A program made the position numbers and the translations under genes. Below are positions 16,835 through 26,212 of a stretch of DNA of 64,000 nucleotides, piece by piece; the first letter of the stretch is position 1, and each line of letters starts with the position of its first letter. This DNA comes from Methylobacterium phyllostachyos (lineage in GTDB: Bacteria; Pseudomonadota; Alphaproteobacteria; Rhizobiales; Beijerinckiaceae), in contig NZ_FNHS01000003.1 of the NCBI RefSeq assembly GCF_900103445.1, positions 248,001 through 312,000 of the forward strand, given 5' to 3'. The notes beneath the pieces were generated by a model, which searched no databases, was not told the origin of the DNA, and saw only the letters and a program-made list of their open reading frames with translations.

Positions 16835-17854
16835 TCAGCGGGTCGCGGCTGGCAGGGCCGTCGACGCCCCCTTCAGGTCGTCTGACAGACGCGCGATCTC
16901 CTCCACCACGCGCTCGGACGCCACGTACTGAAGCATGTGGCCGATCCCCGGCAGCAGCACGAGCCGCGCCCCGGGAATCGCCCGCGCCAACGGCACCGCC
17001 TGCAGGTCGCTGCGGACGATCGGGTCCGCCTCGCCGGAGATCACCAGGGTCGGAACGCGAAGCGTGCCGTAGCGCGGGCTCTGTGCGGAGAGCGCCTCCG
17101 AGAGGCCGAGGAGATCCTGCACGTTGGCGAGCAGTGTCCCAGGCCGCAGGACCAGATCGGCCCGAGCCAGCGCCGGGTAGTCCGGATTCGCCGCCTGAGG
17201 CGTGAAGACCCGGCGCGCCGCCTCGGGCAAGAAATACTGCGCGAGCGGCGGCCCGATCGTGCGGCTGAGCAGCCATGCCACGGGCGGCGCGACGGCAATC
17301 CGCCAGTAGAAGGGCAGATCCTGTCGCCGATCCGGCATAGGCAGCGCTACAGGCGCCGCAAGGACGAGGCCCGCCACCCGTTCCGGGTGATCGAGGGCGA
17401 GCGCGAGGGCCAGCGCACCGGACCATGAATGGCCGAACACGATTGCCGGGCCGATGCCCATGCGCTCCAGCGCCTCCGCGATCAGGCGCGCCTGGACGGC
17501 GGGCGCGGCCGCGTCGGCACCGGCGATCCGGTCGCTCCATCCGAAGCCGGGGCGATCGAAAGCGATGACCCGGAAGCCGCGTGCAGCAAGCCGGCGGCCC
17601 ACGCCTTCCATCGGATCAGACGCGTTGGCGGACGCACCGTGCAGCAGAACGATCGGCGGACCGGCCGCAGGCCCGTCTTGAATCGTCGCGAGGCGACCGC
17701 CGGTGACCGCCACGAAGGGCCCGGCCGTTGGATAGGCCGCGCCCACCCGAAGCGTGATCCAGAGGCTCGCCGCCGCACCGACCAGCAGAACGAGGCTCGT
17801 CAGCGCGACGGGCAGCGCCAGGATCGCGAGGAGGATGCCGAGCATCCGCGTCAC
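16835..17854 (-). CDS. Membrane-anchored alpha/beta hydrolase
   Basis: 339 residues with an N-terminal hydrophobic segment (about 5-35, MLGILLAILALPVALTSL) that anchors the protein, then an alpha/beta-hydrolase fold. Visible are the oxyanion loop VLLHGASANA, the nucleophile elbow GHSWSG, the acid in ISGEADPIV and the base in GIGHMLQ. The substrate is unknown; the general look is of an esterase or epoxide-hydrolase-like enzyme facing the periplasm. It overlaps the upstream TPR gene by 4 bp (ATGA), so the two are translationally coupled and probably co-expressed. Confidence 0.88.
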   Translation of the reverse strand: MTRMLGILLAILALPVALTSLVLLVGAAASLWITLRVGAAYPTAGPFVAVTGGRLATIQDGPAAGPPIVLLHGASANASDPMEGVGRRLAARGFRVIAFDRPGFGWSDRIAGADAAAPAVQARLIAEALERMGIGPAIVFGHSWSGALALALALDHPERVAGLVLAAPVALPMPDRRQDLPFYWRIAVAPPVAWLLSRTIGPPLAQYFLPEAARRVFTPQAANPDYPALARADLVLRPGTLLANVQDLLGLSEALSAQSPRYGTLRVPTLVISGEADPIVRSDLQAVPLARAIPGARLVLLPGIGHMLQYVASERVVEEIARLSDDLKGASTALPAATR

Positions 17855-18462
17855 AGGTCGCGACCGTCCACCTCCGGCGTAAGGCGATCGATCGCCTCGC
17901 CGATCTTGTCCATCTGCGGATAAAGCGCGCGCGCCCGGCGGAAAGCCGCCAGCGCATGCCCTTTGTCGTCCTGCGATTCGTAGATCCGCCCCAGCGCCGC
18001 CCAGGCCTCGAAATGGCGCGGCTCCAGCACCAGCGCCCGTTTCAGATCGGCGATGGCGTCATCCTTGTCGGTCAGAAGCCAGAAGACCGTGGCGCGACGG
18101 TTCCACCCCTCGGACCAATCCGGCTCCAGGGCCGTGACCCGGTCCATCAGCTCGGCCGCCAGAGGGAAGTCATGAGCCGTGACGGCCTGGCGGGCCCGAT
18201 CGGTCAGCAGATCCGCGGTGGGGCTCCCGGAGCCGGCGAGCCGCCGCTCGATCAGCCGCGCGACGCCCTTGGCCTCGGCCGGGTCCTCGCTGGCGCGCAA
18301 GCGAGCGAACAGATCATCGAGACTCGGCATCTTCGGTGCCGGCTTCGTGTCCGGTGCCACGCGGCCAGGCCGCGCGGGTTCGGAAGCCGCCCAGGACGCC
18401 GGCGAAACGGCCGCCAGAGCCGGAAGGCAGAGCAGGGCGACGAGGAGGCGGCTCGGCATCAT
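17851..18462 (-). CDS. Exported TPR-repeat protein
   Basis: 203 residues with a signal peptide (MPSRLLVALLCLPALAAVSPASWA) and at least two tetratricopeptide repeats in the second half: WSEGWNRRATVFWLLTDKDDAIADLKRAL and FEAWAALGRIYESQDDKGHALAAFRRAR. Probably a periplasmic adaptor that binds other proteins. The start could be either of the two adjacent ATG codons. It is the first gene of a two-gene unit with the alpha/beta hydrolase (4-bp overlap). The actual partner is not evident from the sequence. Confidence 0.88.
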   Translation of the reverse strand: MMPSRLLVALLCLPALAAVSPASWAASEPARPGRVAPDTKPAPKMPSLDDLFARLRASEDPAEAKGVARLIERRLAGSGSPTADLLTDRARQAVTAHDFPLAAELMDRVTALEPDWSEGWNRRATVFWLLTDKDDAIADLKRALVLEPRHFEAWAALGRIYESQDDKGHALAAFRRARALYPQMDKIGEAIDRLTPEVDGRDL

Positions 18463-18520
18463 GATGCCAGAGTGTGGGTCGCCTGCCGGATCGTCAACGT
18501 GCCGCGGTGCCGCGCACGCG

Positions 18521-18549
18521 AAAACAGCCGGCCCTGGCCGGGTCCGGCT
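18521..18549 (-). terminator. Rho-independent terminator of rpmJ
   Basis: On the minus strand AGCCGG pairs with CCGGCT, extended past a mismatch by further C-G pairs, and is followed by GTTTTCG. It lies 34 bases after the rpmJ stop. Confidence 0.7.
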
Positions 18550-18582
18550 GCGCTAACGCGACTGCAATCGGGCCGTTGGGCT

Positions 18583-18708
18583 TCAGCCCTGGCGGGCCTT
18601 GAAGCGCTTCTGAGTCTTGTTGATCACGTAGACCCGGCCCTTGCGACGCACGAGCTGGTTGTCGCGGTGGCGACCGCGCAGGGACTTGAGGGAGTTGCGG
18701 ATCTTCAT
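18583..18708 (-). CDS. rpmJ: 50S ribosomal protein L36
   Basis: 41 residues, read directly on the minus strand: it begins [19 protein letters not shown] and ends [11 protein letters not shown]. This is the C-minus form of L36, without the zinc-binding Cys/His set of the classical 37-residue form, and is the usual alphaproteobacterial type. It is very basic, as expected for binding 23S rRNA. It is a single-gene unit with its own terminator at 18521-18549. Identity is secure because of near-invariant residues such as [11 protein letters not shown]. Confidence 0.97.
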   Translation of the reverse strand: MKIRNSLKSLRGRHRDNQLVRRKGRVYVINKTQKRFKARQG

Positions 18709-18862
18709 CGGTCTCTCGAGCCCTAAGGCCGTCCATCAATGGGGAATCGGGAACGTGGTCACGAAGCTGGACGCGGGTTCGCGTCCGGCGATCACGGCTC
18801 ACGCATCGCGGGATGGCGCCGCCATATCAGGATTCGCCCCGTCAAGGCAAGGCGCGGTCACC

Positions 18863-19483
18863 TCAATGGATGACGTCCAGATCCGTCACCGGCGGTGTCT
18901 CGACCATCTGGCGCCCAATCTCGTGGAGCAGCACATCCAGCAGCGGCTTCAGGCGCTCGAAGTCCGGTCTCCGTAAACCCGCTTCGGCGGTTTCGAACAG
19001 GGATAGCGCCAGTTCGGCAACCCGGTCGATCCCGCCTGCCGTCACCTCCGCGGCACAGAACGCATGTTCATCGAGATAGCCGTCCTCGCTGCTGGCTGTC
19101 ACATCGATGACGATCCCGCGCGCTTCGCTGGCGACGCCACTTACGCCCCGGCTGAAGCGGCCTCGCGCCAGGATCCACCTGACGTCGCCCAGCTCAGGGA
19201 CGGCACGGAACTGCGCTACGAAAAGCCCGCCCCGCTGTTTGAGATCCTCAATGAGCGAGCCGATCCGCCGCTGATCCTCCGGATGAACCCGGCTCAGGAG
19301 CAGAGCGAAGGTCGTCCCCCGATCCGCCCGGGCCCGCGGGACTCCCAGCATGGCCGCCGCTGCGGCGTCGCAGCGCAGAACATCATCGACGCCATGCCAT
19401 TCCCAGGTGCCGACATCCGACGCGGCGAGGGCGCGCGCCATGCTCTCGCTGCCCCGCCGCTTCGTTCGCGCGTCGACCCCCAC
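18863..19483 (-). CDS. PAS-domain protein
   Basis: 206 residues. A PAS fold of the PAS_3 type is visible at about residues 17-130: DVGTWEWHGVDDVLRCDAAAAAMLG, RVHPEDQRRIGSLI, and a final RWILARGRFSR...ARGIVIDVT. The last 70 residues are helical and polar with no kinase, GGDEF or DNA-binding motif. It may be a stand-alone sensor or the remnant of a longer signalling protein. The start is uncertain: the first ATG is at 19483 and a second lies 14 residues in (MARALAASDVGTW), which begins closer to the domain. No partner gene is adjacent. Confidence 0.75.
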   Translation of the reverse strand: MGVDARTKRRGSESMARALAASDVGTWEWHGVDDVLRCDAAAAAMLGVPRARADRGTTFALLLSRVHPEDQRRIGSLIEDLKQRGGLFVAQFRAVPELGDVRWILARGRFSRGVSGVASEARGIVIDVTASSEDGYLDEHAFCAAEVTAGGIDRVAELALSLFETAEAGLRRPDFERLKPLLDVLLHEIGRQMVETPPVTDLDVIH

Positions 19484-19598
19484 AGGACCGCTCTCCAGTC
19501 AAACGTCAGAGGTGCTGCCCGGCACGGGGAGGGTGCGAGGCGTCTTAATGCGGCGCTCGATACGGCACAACGCGACCGCCCGTCCTCTCACGTGGCCT

Positions 19599-20177
19599 TC
19601 AACGACGGGTGTAGCCGCCGACGAGAACGCCCTTGCCGAGCACCAGCCCCTCCATCGCCTTGAGGAGCGCACTCCGGCCGGGAGTTTCGGGAAGCTCGAG
19701 GGGGTGCTTGAGGGCATAGACCTGGAAGACGTAATCGTGTCGCCCATGGCCGCTCGGCGGATCCGGCGGCAGCCAGCCGGCATGCAGGAAGCTGTTCCGG
19801 CCGAGCGGCAGACCCTGACCGGCCTCGGGGTTCGAGACCTCACCCTCCTGAAGCCCAGTCCGATCCGACGGTAGATTCCAGGCGATGAGGTGAACCAATG
19901 GCTGCGGCGTCGGGCTGCCGGCATCTTCGACGAGAACGACTAAGGACGCGGTTCCGGGGGGCAGGCTGCCCCAGGCCAGAGGCGGCGAGAGCCCTTCGCC
20001 ATCCGCGGTAAAGCGGGCCGGCATATCAGCCCCGTCGGCGAAGGCGGGGCTGGTCAGCGTCAGGGACGCCGGGATGTCCCGAAACGCCGTGTGACACGCC
20101 GTCTTCTCGGTGCCAGCCTTAAGCCCTGACAGGGCCGCGCCCACCGCACTGGGTATCTTTTCGAGCATCGCCACCAT
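19599..20177 (-). CDS. YbhB/YbcL family PEBP-like protein
   Basis: 192 residues of the phosphatidylethanolamine-binding protein family (bacterial Raf-kinase-inhibitor-like). Conserved features are LTSPAFADGADMPARFTADGEGLSPPLAW, the ligand-site DAGSP and LVHLIAWNLP, and HDYVFQVYAL near the end. The bacterial function is unknown; no ligand can be named. There is a 25-residue N-terminal extension before the domain with no clear signal peptide, so cytoplasmic location is likely. It lies 37 bp downstream of ubiG on the same strand and could be co-transcribed with it. Confidence 0.9.
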   Translation of the reverse strand: MVAMLEKIPSAVGAALSGLKAGTEKTACHTAFRDIPASLTLTSPAFADGADMPARFTADGEGLSPPLAWGSLPPGTASLVVLVEDAGSPTPQPLVHLIAWNLPSDRTGLQEGEVSNPEAGQGLPLGRNSFLHAGWLPPDPPSGHGRHDYVFQVYALKHPLELPETPGRSALLKAMEGLVLGKGVLVGGYTRR

Positions 20178-20214
20178 CTCCGCTGCGATCCCAACGGCGA
20201 AGGGGCCGGCGGGT

Positions 20215-20988
20215 TCAGTTTCGACGCTCGGCCGCGACCATGTAGTTCACCGCCGTGTCCCGGCCGGTACGCCAGCCATCGGTGAGCGGGTTATAGACAA
20301 CGCCAATCGTGTCGGTCACCGACAGGCCACCCGCCTGGATCGCCCGACCGAGTTCGTCCGGCCTCACGAATTTCTCCCAGTCGTGGGTGCCCCGCGGCAG
20401 CCAGCCCAGCACGTACTCGGCCCCGACGATGGCAAGGGCGAAGGAGCGCAGCGTCCGATTGAGGGTCGCGGCGAACAGCATCCCGTCCGGTTTCACGGCC
20501 GCGCAGGCCGTGCGCACGAAGGCCGGCATGTCCGAGACGTGCTCGACCACCTCCATGATCAGCACGGCATCGAAGCGCTGCCCGGCGGCCACGACCGCCT
20601 CGATCGTTTCGCCGCGGAAATCCACCGGCACGCCCGCGGCCTGCGCATGGGCCCGGGCGACCGCGATGTTCTGCTCGGCCGGGTCGATTCCCGTCACCCT
20701 GGCGCCGAGCCGGGCCAACGGCTCCGACAGGACGCCGCCGCCGCAGCCGACATCGCAGATCGTGAGGCCATCGAGGGGGAAAGGCGCGTTCGGATCGCGC
20801 CCGTGATGGCGGCACAGGGCATCGCGGATATAGGCGAGCCGCACCGGGTTGAACCGGTGCAGAACCCGCATCGGTCCGGTCTCGTCCCACCACGTGGCGG
20901 CGAGCGCGTCGAAGCGGGCGACCTCGCCGCGGTCGACGAAGCCCTGCGAGCCGTCGTCCTTGGCTGCTTCCTTGGCTGCCCTGTCCAT
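20215..20988 (-). CDS. ubiG: Ubiquinone biosynthesis O-methyltransferase UbiG
   Basis: SAM-dependent methyltransferase that carries out both O-methylations of ubiquinone synthesis. The SAM-binding motif I is ICDVGCGGGVLSEPLARLG, with motif II GIDPAEQNI. The UbiG-specific N-terminal FDALAATWWDETGPMRVLHRFNPVRL and the internal MEVVEHVSDMPAFV are present, as is ATLNRTLRSFALAIVGAEYVL. Its 257 residues match the family. It diverges from lysC across about 230 bp, the order conserved in many alphaproteobacteria. Confidence 0.95.
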   Translation of the reverse strand: MDRAAKEAAKDDGSQGFVDRGEVARFDALAATWWDETGPMRVLHRFNPVRLAYIRDALCRHHGRDPNAPFPLDGLTICDVGCGGGVLSEPLARLGARVTGIDPAEQNIAVARAHAQAAGVPVDFRGETIEAVVAAGQRFDAVLIMEVVEHVSDMPAFVRTACAAVKPDGMLFAATLNRTLRSFALAIVGAEYVLGWLPRGTHDWEKFVRPDELGRAIQAGGLSVTDTIGVVYNPLTDGWRTGRDTAVNYMVAAERRN

Positions 20989-21217
20989 CCGCGATCCGTC
21001 CGAGAAATCTGGGCCCGCGCCTTAACACGCGGCGGCCCGGAAAGTCGCCGCGGCGCGGGGGCGCCATGCCGGGGCCATGCTCGGGCCATGCTTGGCCGGT
21101 TGTTGACACCCAACCGGGCCGCTTGTACCCGCCGGGCACCCTTCGGACCGGCCTGCTTCGGTCCTGCCCCGTCGCTAACGAAAACCCGCGCCATCGGGAA
21201 CCCGCGATCGAGAGACC

Positions 21218-22453
21218 ATGCCCCGTCTGGTGATGAAATTCGGCGGCACCTCCGTCGCTACCGTCGATCGCATCCGGAATGTGGCGCGCCACGTCGCCCG
21301 CGAGGTGGCGGCCGGCTACGACGTCGCCGTCATCGTCTCGGCCATGTCGGGCAAGACCAATGAATTGGTCGACTGGGTCAAGGATGCCAACCCGCTCTAC
21401 GATCCCCGGGAGTACGACGCGGTGGTCGCTTCGGGCGAGCTCGTGACCGCCGGCCTCCTGGCGATCGCGCTCCAGAAGGACGGGATCAAGGCGCGCTCCT
21501 GGCAGGGGTGGCAGATCCCCGTCGTGACCTCGGACGCCCACGGCTCGGCACGCATCGCCGAGATCGACCCGAAGAACCTCGAAGCCGGCTTCGCCAAGGG
21601 CGAGGTCGCGGTGATCGCGGGCTTCCAGGGCGTCCATGCCGAGACCGGCCGGGTGACGACGCTGGGCCGCGGCGGCTCCGACACCTCGGCGGTGGCGGTG
21701 GCGGCCGCCATCGGGGCTGAGCGCTGCGACATCTACACGGATGTGGACGGGGTCTACACCACCGATCCCCGCATCGTGCCGAAGGCCCGCCGCATGGAGC
21801 GCGTGACCTTCGAGGAAATGCTGGAGATGGCCTCGCTGGGCGCCAAGGTGCTGCAGGTCCGCTCGGTGGAACTCGCCATGGTCCACCGGGTGCCGACCAC
21901 GGTCCGCTCCTCCTTCGATCCGCCGGACGCCGCGCGCCCCGGCACCCTCATCTGCGACGAGGACGACATCGTGGAACAGCAGATCATCACCGGGATCGCC
22001 TTCTCCCGGGACGAGGCGCAGATCACCCTGCGCCAGGTCAAGGACAGCCCCGGCGTCGCCGCCGCGATCTTCGGACCGCTGGCCGACGCCAACATCAACG
22101 TCGACATGATCATCCAGACCGTGTCGGGCGACCAGTCGACCACCGACATGACGTTCACGGTGCCGGCTTCGGATTACGAGCGCTCGCGCGCAATCCTCGA
22201 CGAGGCGCGGACGCAGATCGGATACGCTCAGATCGAGGGCGCGACCGATGTGGTGAAGGTCTCCGCGATCGGCGTCGGTATGCGCAGCCACGCGGGCGTC
22301 GCCGCCAAGGCCTTCCGGGCGCTCGCCGAGAAGGGAATCAACATCCGCGCGATCACCACGTCAGAGATCAAGTTCTCCGTGCTGATCGAAGCCGCCTACA
22401 CAGAGCTTGCCGTGCGCACGCTCCACTCGCTATACGGCCTGGATCAGGCCTGA
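21218..22453 (+). CDS. lysC: Aspartate kinase
   Basis: First step of the aspartate family pathway: phosphorylates aspartate with ATP. The N-terminal amino-acid-kinase domain has MKFGGTSVATVDRI, GRGGSDTSAVAVAAAIGAERCDIYTDVDGVYTTDPR split over conserved blocks, and the basic KARRMERVTFEEMLEMASLGAKVLQ stretch. Two ACT domains fill residues 270-411 (INVDMIIQTVSGDQ and GINIRAITTSEIKFSVLI), the sites for feedback inhibition by lysine and threonine. The 411 residues match the single-subunit type. Next comes ptsP at 188 bp. Its product is used by Asd, encoded 12 kb away. Confidence 0.96.
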   Translation: MPRLVMKFGGTSVATVDRIRNVARHVAREVAAGYDVAVIVSAMSGKTNELVDWVKDANPLYDPREYDAVVASGELVTAGLLAIALQKDGIKARSWQGWQIPVVTSDAHGSARIAEIDPKNLEAGFAKGEVAVIAGFQGVHAETGRVTTLGRGGSDTSAVAVAAAIGAERCDIYTDVDGVYTTDPRIVPKARRMERVTFEEMLEMASLGAKVLQVRSVELAMVHRVPTTVRSSFDPPDAARPGTLICDEDDIVEQQIITGIAFSRDEAQITLRQVKDSPGVAAAIFGPLADANINVDMIIQTVSGDQSTTDMTFTVPASDYERSRAILDEARTQIGYAQIEGATDVVKVSAIGVGMRSHAGVAAKAFRALAEKGINIRAITTSEIKFSVLIEAAYTELAVRTLHSLYGLDQA

Positions 22454-22640
22454 GCCTGGGACGACGCGGTTTCGATCAAGGCGCGTGGTGTGAGCTGAAC
22501 AGTCGCGGGCCGTTTCGCTGATCCCAGATCACGTCTGGAGAGCGGTACGATCCATCCGGTGCCGGCCGTCGCGTGCTTGGCGCCAAGGTTGCAGGGTGGT
22601 CGACGCCAAGGCCGCTCACCGACACTGGAACGACGAACCG

Positions 22641-24902
22641 ATGCCCGCTGCGCCCGGAGGCCCGCGCCTGCTGCTGCGCCGCCTCCGCGAAGCGATGGCG
22701 GAGCCGGTCAGCCCCCAGGCACGCCTCGACCGCATCGTCGTTCTGATTGCCGCCAACGTGGTGGCCGAGGTCTGCTCGGTCTACGTGCTGCGCGATGACA
22801 ACACCTTGGAGTTGTTCGCCACCGAGGGCCTGAACCGCGAGGCGGTCCACCAGACCCGGATGCGCACCGATGAGGGTCTCGTGGGCCTCATCGCCCGCAC
22901 GGCCGAACCCCTCTCGCTGTCCGACGCGCAGAATCATCCAGCCTTCTCGTATCGCCCCGAGACGGGGGAGGAGGCCTATCATGCCTTCCTCGGGGTGCCG
23001 CTCCTGCGTGCGGGCAACACGCTTGGCGTCCTGACCGTCCAGAACAAGACCTACCGGGTCTATTCCGAGGAGGAGATCGAGGCACTCCAGACCACCGCCA
23101 TGGTGCTCTCGGAGATGATCGCCTCGGGCGAGCTGGAGGGTCTGGCGCCCGATGCCGGCACGGCCGCGCGCCGGCCGGTCCTGGCCCGGGGCATCGCCCT
23201 CGCCGATGGGATCGGTCTCGGCTACGTGGTCCTGCACGAGCCCCGCGTGGTCGTGAAGACGCTGATCGCCGAAAACGTCGAGCGCGAGGTCGGCCGCCTC
23301 GACGCGGCGATCGAGGAGGTACGCTCGGCGATCGACGCCCTGGTGGAGCGGGGCGACCGGATCGGCACGGCAGAATCCCGCGAGGTCCTTGAGACCGTCC
23401 GGATGTTCGCCCACGACAAGGGCTGGCTCCGGCGCATGCGCGAGGCGGTAGCCTCCGGCCTGACCGCCGAAGCGGCCGTCGAGCGTGTCCAGTCGGACAA
23501 CCGCGCGAAGATGATCCGCCAGTCCGACCCGTATCTGCGCGAGCGGCTGCACGATCTCGACGACCTCGCCAACCGCCTTCTGCGCGCCCTGATCGGCCCT
23601 GAGGCCGCCGGGGTGGTCGTGCTGCCGGAGAACGCCATCCTGGTGGCGCGGACCATGGGTCCCGCCGCGCTCCTCGACTACGAGGCTTCGACGCTGCGCG
23701 GCATCGTGCTGGAGGAGGGCGGCCCCACCAGCCACGTGGCGATCGTCGCCCGGGCGCTGGGAATCCCGGCCGTGGGCGAAGTGGAGAACGCCACGGCACT
23801 GTGTGACGCGGGCGATGCCATCATCGTCGACGGTGTCGCGGGCGAGATCCATGTCCGGCCCGGCCCCGAGGTCGAGGCCGCCTATGCCGAGATGGTGCGG
23901 CTGCGCGCGCGCCGGCAGGAGCAGTACCGGGCGCTGCGCGACGTGCCGGCCCAGACCCGCGACGGCGTGCGGGTCGGCCTGCACCTCAATGCCGGGCTGC
24001 TGGTGGATTTCAGCCATCTGCACGAGACCGGCGCCGAAGGCGTCGGCCTGTTCCGCACCGAGCTGCAATTCATGGTCGCTCAGCGCATGCCGTCGGCGGC
24101 CGAGCAGGAGGAACTCTATCGCAAGGTGTTCGCTGCATCGGCGGGCAAATCCGTCACCGTGCGCACCCTCGATATCGGTGGCGACAAGATCCTGCCCTAC
24201 ATGGCCAAGCTCGAGGAGGAGAACCCGGCGCTGGGCTGGCGGGCGATCCGCATCGGTCTCGACCGGCCGGCCCTGCTGCGCATGCAGCTGCGCGCGCTCC
24301 TGAAGGCCGCCGACGGCGATCCGCTGAAGATCATGTTTCCGATGGTCGCGACGGTGGACGAATTCGTCCGCGCCCGCGGGATCGTCGAGCGCGAGAAGGC
24401 TTATCTGAAGCGCCACGGCTACCGATTGCCCGCCGATTGCCGGCTCGGCGCGATGATCGAGGTGCCCTCGCTGCTGTTCCAGATCGACGAGATCGCCCAG
24501 GAGGCCGACTTCCTGTCGGTGGGCTCGAACGACCTGATGCAGTTCCTCTTCGCGGTGGACCGGGAGAACCGCCGGGTCGCCGACCGGTTCGATCCGCTGA
24601 GCGTCGCGGCGCTCCGCGCCTTCCGGCTGATTGCCGACCGGGCCAACGCGGCTGCCTGCCCGGTGACGGTCTGTGGTGAGATCGGTGGCCGCCCCCTAGA
24701 CGCCATGGCGTTGATCGGCCTCGGATATCGCAACCTGTCGATGTCGCCGGCGGCCATCGGCCCGGTTAAGGCGATGGTGCTGAGCCTCGACGCCAAGGCT
24801 ATCGCCGAGTTGATCGATGCCGAGATGGCACGGATGCACGACGGCGATTCCCTGCGCCCGGCGCTCACCGCCTTCGCGCACGCCCACGGCGTCCCTATCT
24901 AG
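22641..24902 (+). CDS. ptsP: Phosphoenolpyruvate-protein phosphotransferase PtsP (EI-Ntr)
   Basis: Nitrogen-type PTS enzyme I with a GAF sensory domain. It takes phosphate from PEP and passes it to NPr, controlling nitrogen and carbon responses. GAF occupies about residues 15-160. The phosphoryl-accepting His is in GGPTSHVAIVARALGIP. The PEP-binding barrel has GVGLFRTELQFM, DFLSVGSNDLMQFLFAVDR and the active Cys in VTVCGEIGGRP. The 753-residue chain starts at ATG 22641, chosen because the known N-terminus (GGPRLLLRRLREAMAEPVS) follows soon after. The lysC-ptsP-prfA-prmC order is typical of the group; 216 bp separates it from prfA. Confidence 0.95.
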   Translation: MPAAPGGPRLLLRRLREAMAEPVSPQARLDRIVVLIAANVVAEVCSVYVLRDDNTLELFATEGLNREAVHQTRMRTDEGLVGLIARTAEPLSLSDAQNHPAFSYRPETGEEAYHAFLGVPLLRAGNTLGVLTVQNKTYRVYSEEEIEALQTTAMVLSEMIASGELEGLAPDAGTAARRPVLARGIALADGIGLGYVVLHEPRVVVKTLIAENVEREVGRLDAAIEEVRSAIDALVERGDRIGTAESREVLETVRMFAHDKGWLRRMREAVASGLTAEAAVERVQSDNRAKMIRQSDPYLRERLHDLDDLANRLLRALIGPEAAGVVVLPENAILVARTMGPAALLDYEASTLRGIVLEEGGPTSHVAIVARALGIPAVGEVENATALCDAGDAIIVDGVAGEIHVRPGPEVEAAYAEMVRLRARRQEQYRALRDVPAQTRDGVRVGLHLNAGLLVDFSHLHETGAEGVGLFRTELQFMVAQRMPSAAEQEELYRKVFAASAGKSVTVRTLDIGGDKILPYMAKLEEENPALGWRAIRIGLDRPALLRMQLRALLKAADGDPLKIMFPMVATVDEFVRARGIVEREKAYLKRHGYRLPADCRLGAMIEVPSLLFQIDEIAQEADFLSVGSNDLMQFLFAVDRENRRVADRFDPLSVAALRAFRLIADRANAAACPVTVCGEIGGRPLDAMALIGLGYRNLSMSPAAIGPVKAMVLSLDAKAIAELIDAEMARMHDGDSLRPALTAFAHAHGVPI

Positions 24903-25118
24903 GGCTTCAACCCTTGCCGAACATTCGGCCGGGGTTGTACGGCAACGCCACGACGCTTTCGGGCGACGCGCCGCGGCTTCCGCTCTCGAACGGGAGAGGT
25001 GTGGGAAGGGAGGACATCGCGCCGGGTCGAAGACCCTGCGGGCCAAGCCCTCTCACGCCCGAAGCGTGATTCGCGCCCCGGCCGGAACGCCGCGCACAGA
25101 CCTGCAGAAACACGGGCG

Positions 25119-26204
25119 ATGATCCCCTTTCCCACCGAGCGCCTCGACGCCATCTTGGCGCGGCACGATATCGTCACCGCACAGCTCGCCTCCGGCGAGG
25201 GCGATCCCGACACCGTGGTCCAGCTCTCGCGGGAGCTGTCCGACCTCGATCCCGTCGTGGCGGCGATCCGCCTGTACCGGGCGGCTCTCGCGAACCTCGC
25301 CGGTGTCGAGGCCTTGATCGATGAGCCCGGCACCGACCCCGACATGCGGGCGCTCGCCGCCGAGGAGAAACCGGAAGCGCAGGCTCAGCTGGAGGCCGCG
25401 CATCGCGACCTCCAGCTCCTGCTGCTGCCCAAGGACGCGGCCGACGAGAAGAGCGCCATCCTCGAAGTCCGCGCCGGTACCGGCGGCGACGAAGCGGCCC
25501 TGTTCGCGGGCGACCTGTTCCGGATGTATGCCAAATACGCCGAGTCGAAAGGCTGGCGCGTGGAGGTGATCTCCGAGAGCGAGGGCACGGTCGGCGGCTT
25601 TCGCGAAATCGTGGCCGAGGTGAAGGGCCGGGGGGTGTTCGCGCGCCTCAAATTCGAGAGCGGCGCTCATCGGGTGCAGCGCGTGCCCGACACCGAGACC
25701 CAGGGACGCATCCACACCTCCGCCGCCACCGTGGCTGTGCTGCCAGAGGCCGAGGAGGTCGATATCCACGTCAACGACGCGGATCTGAAGATCGACACGA
25801 TGCGGGCCCAGGGCGCAGGCGGCCAGCACGTCAACAAGACGGAGTCGGCGATCCGCATCACCCATCTGCCAACCGGCATCGTCGTGTTCGTTCAGGAGGA
25901 GCGGTCGCAGCACAAGAATCGGGCTCGCGCCATGGCACTCCTGCGCGCCCGCCTCTACGAGGCCGAGCGAACTGCCAAGGATTCCGCCCGCGCCGCCGAC
26001 CGCAAGGCGCAGGTCGGGTCCGGTGACCGCAGCGAGCGGATCCGGACTTACAATTTCCCACAAGGCCGTGTGACCGATCACCGGATCAACCTGACGCTCT
26101 ACAAGCTGGAAGAGGTGATGGCCGGCACAGCCCTTGATGAGGTCGTGGATGCCCTCATCACCGAGCATCAGGCGGAACTCCTCGCCGCCGAGGGCATGGC
26201 CTGA
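25119..26204 (+). CDS. prfA: Peptide chain release factor 1
   Basis: Recognises UAA and UAG stop codons and triggers peptide release. The catalytic GGQ motif is at residues 234-236 ([13 protein letters not shown]). The codon-recognition PxT motif reads P190-D-T in [14 protein letters not shown], within the variation seen for RF1. The 361 residues are standard. The ATG at 25119 ([15 protein letters not shown]) was preferred to an upstream in-frame start with Arg-rich, non-family sequence. prmC, which methylates the Gln of GGQ, follows 8 bp later, so the enzyme and its substrate are coupled in one unit. Confidence 0.96.
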   Translation: MIPFPTERLDAILARHDIVTAQLASGEGDPDTVVQLSRELSDLDPVVAAIRLYRAALANLAGVEALIDEPGTDPDMRALAAEEKPEAQAQLEAAHRDLQLLLLPKDAADEKSAILEVRAGTGGDEAALFAGDLFRMYAKYAESKGWRVEVISESEGTVGGFREIVAEVKGRGVFARLKFESGAHRVQRVPDTETQGRIHTSAATVAVLPEAEEVDIHVNDADLKIDTMRAQGAGGQHVNKTESAIRITHLPTGIVVFVQEERSQHKNRARAMALLRARLYEAERTAKDSARAADRKAQVGSGDRSERIRTYNFPQGRVTDHRINLTLYKLEEVMAGTALDEVVDALITEHQAELLAAEGMA

Positions 26205-26212
26205 GCAGGACC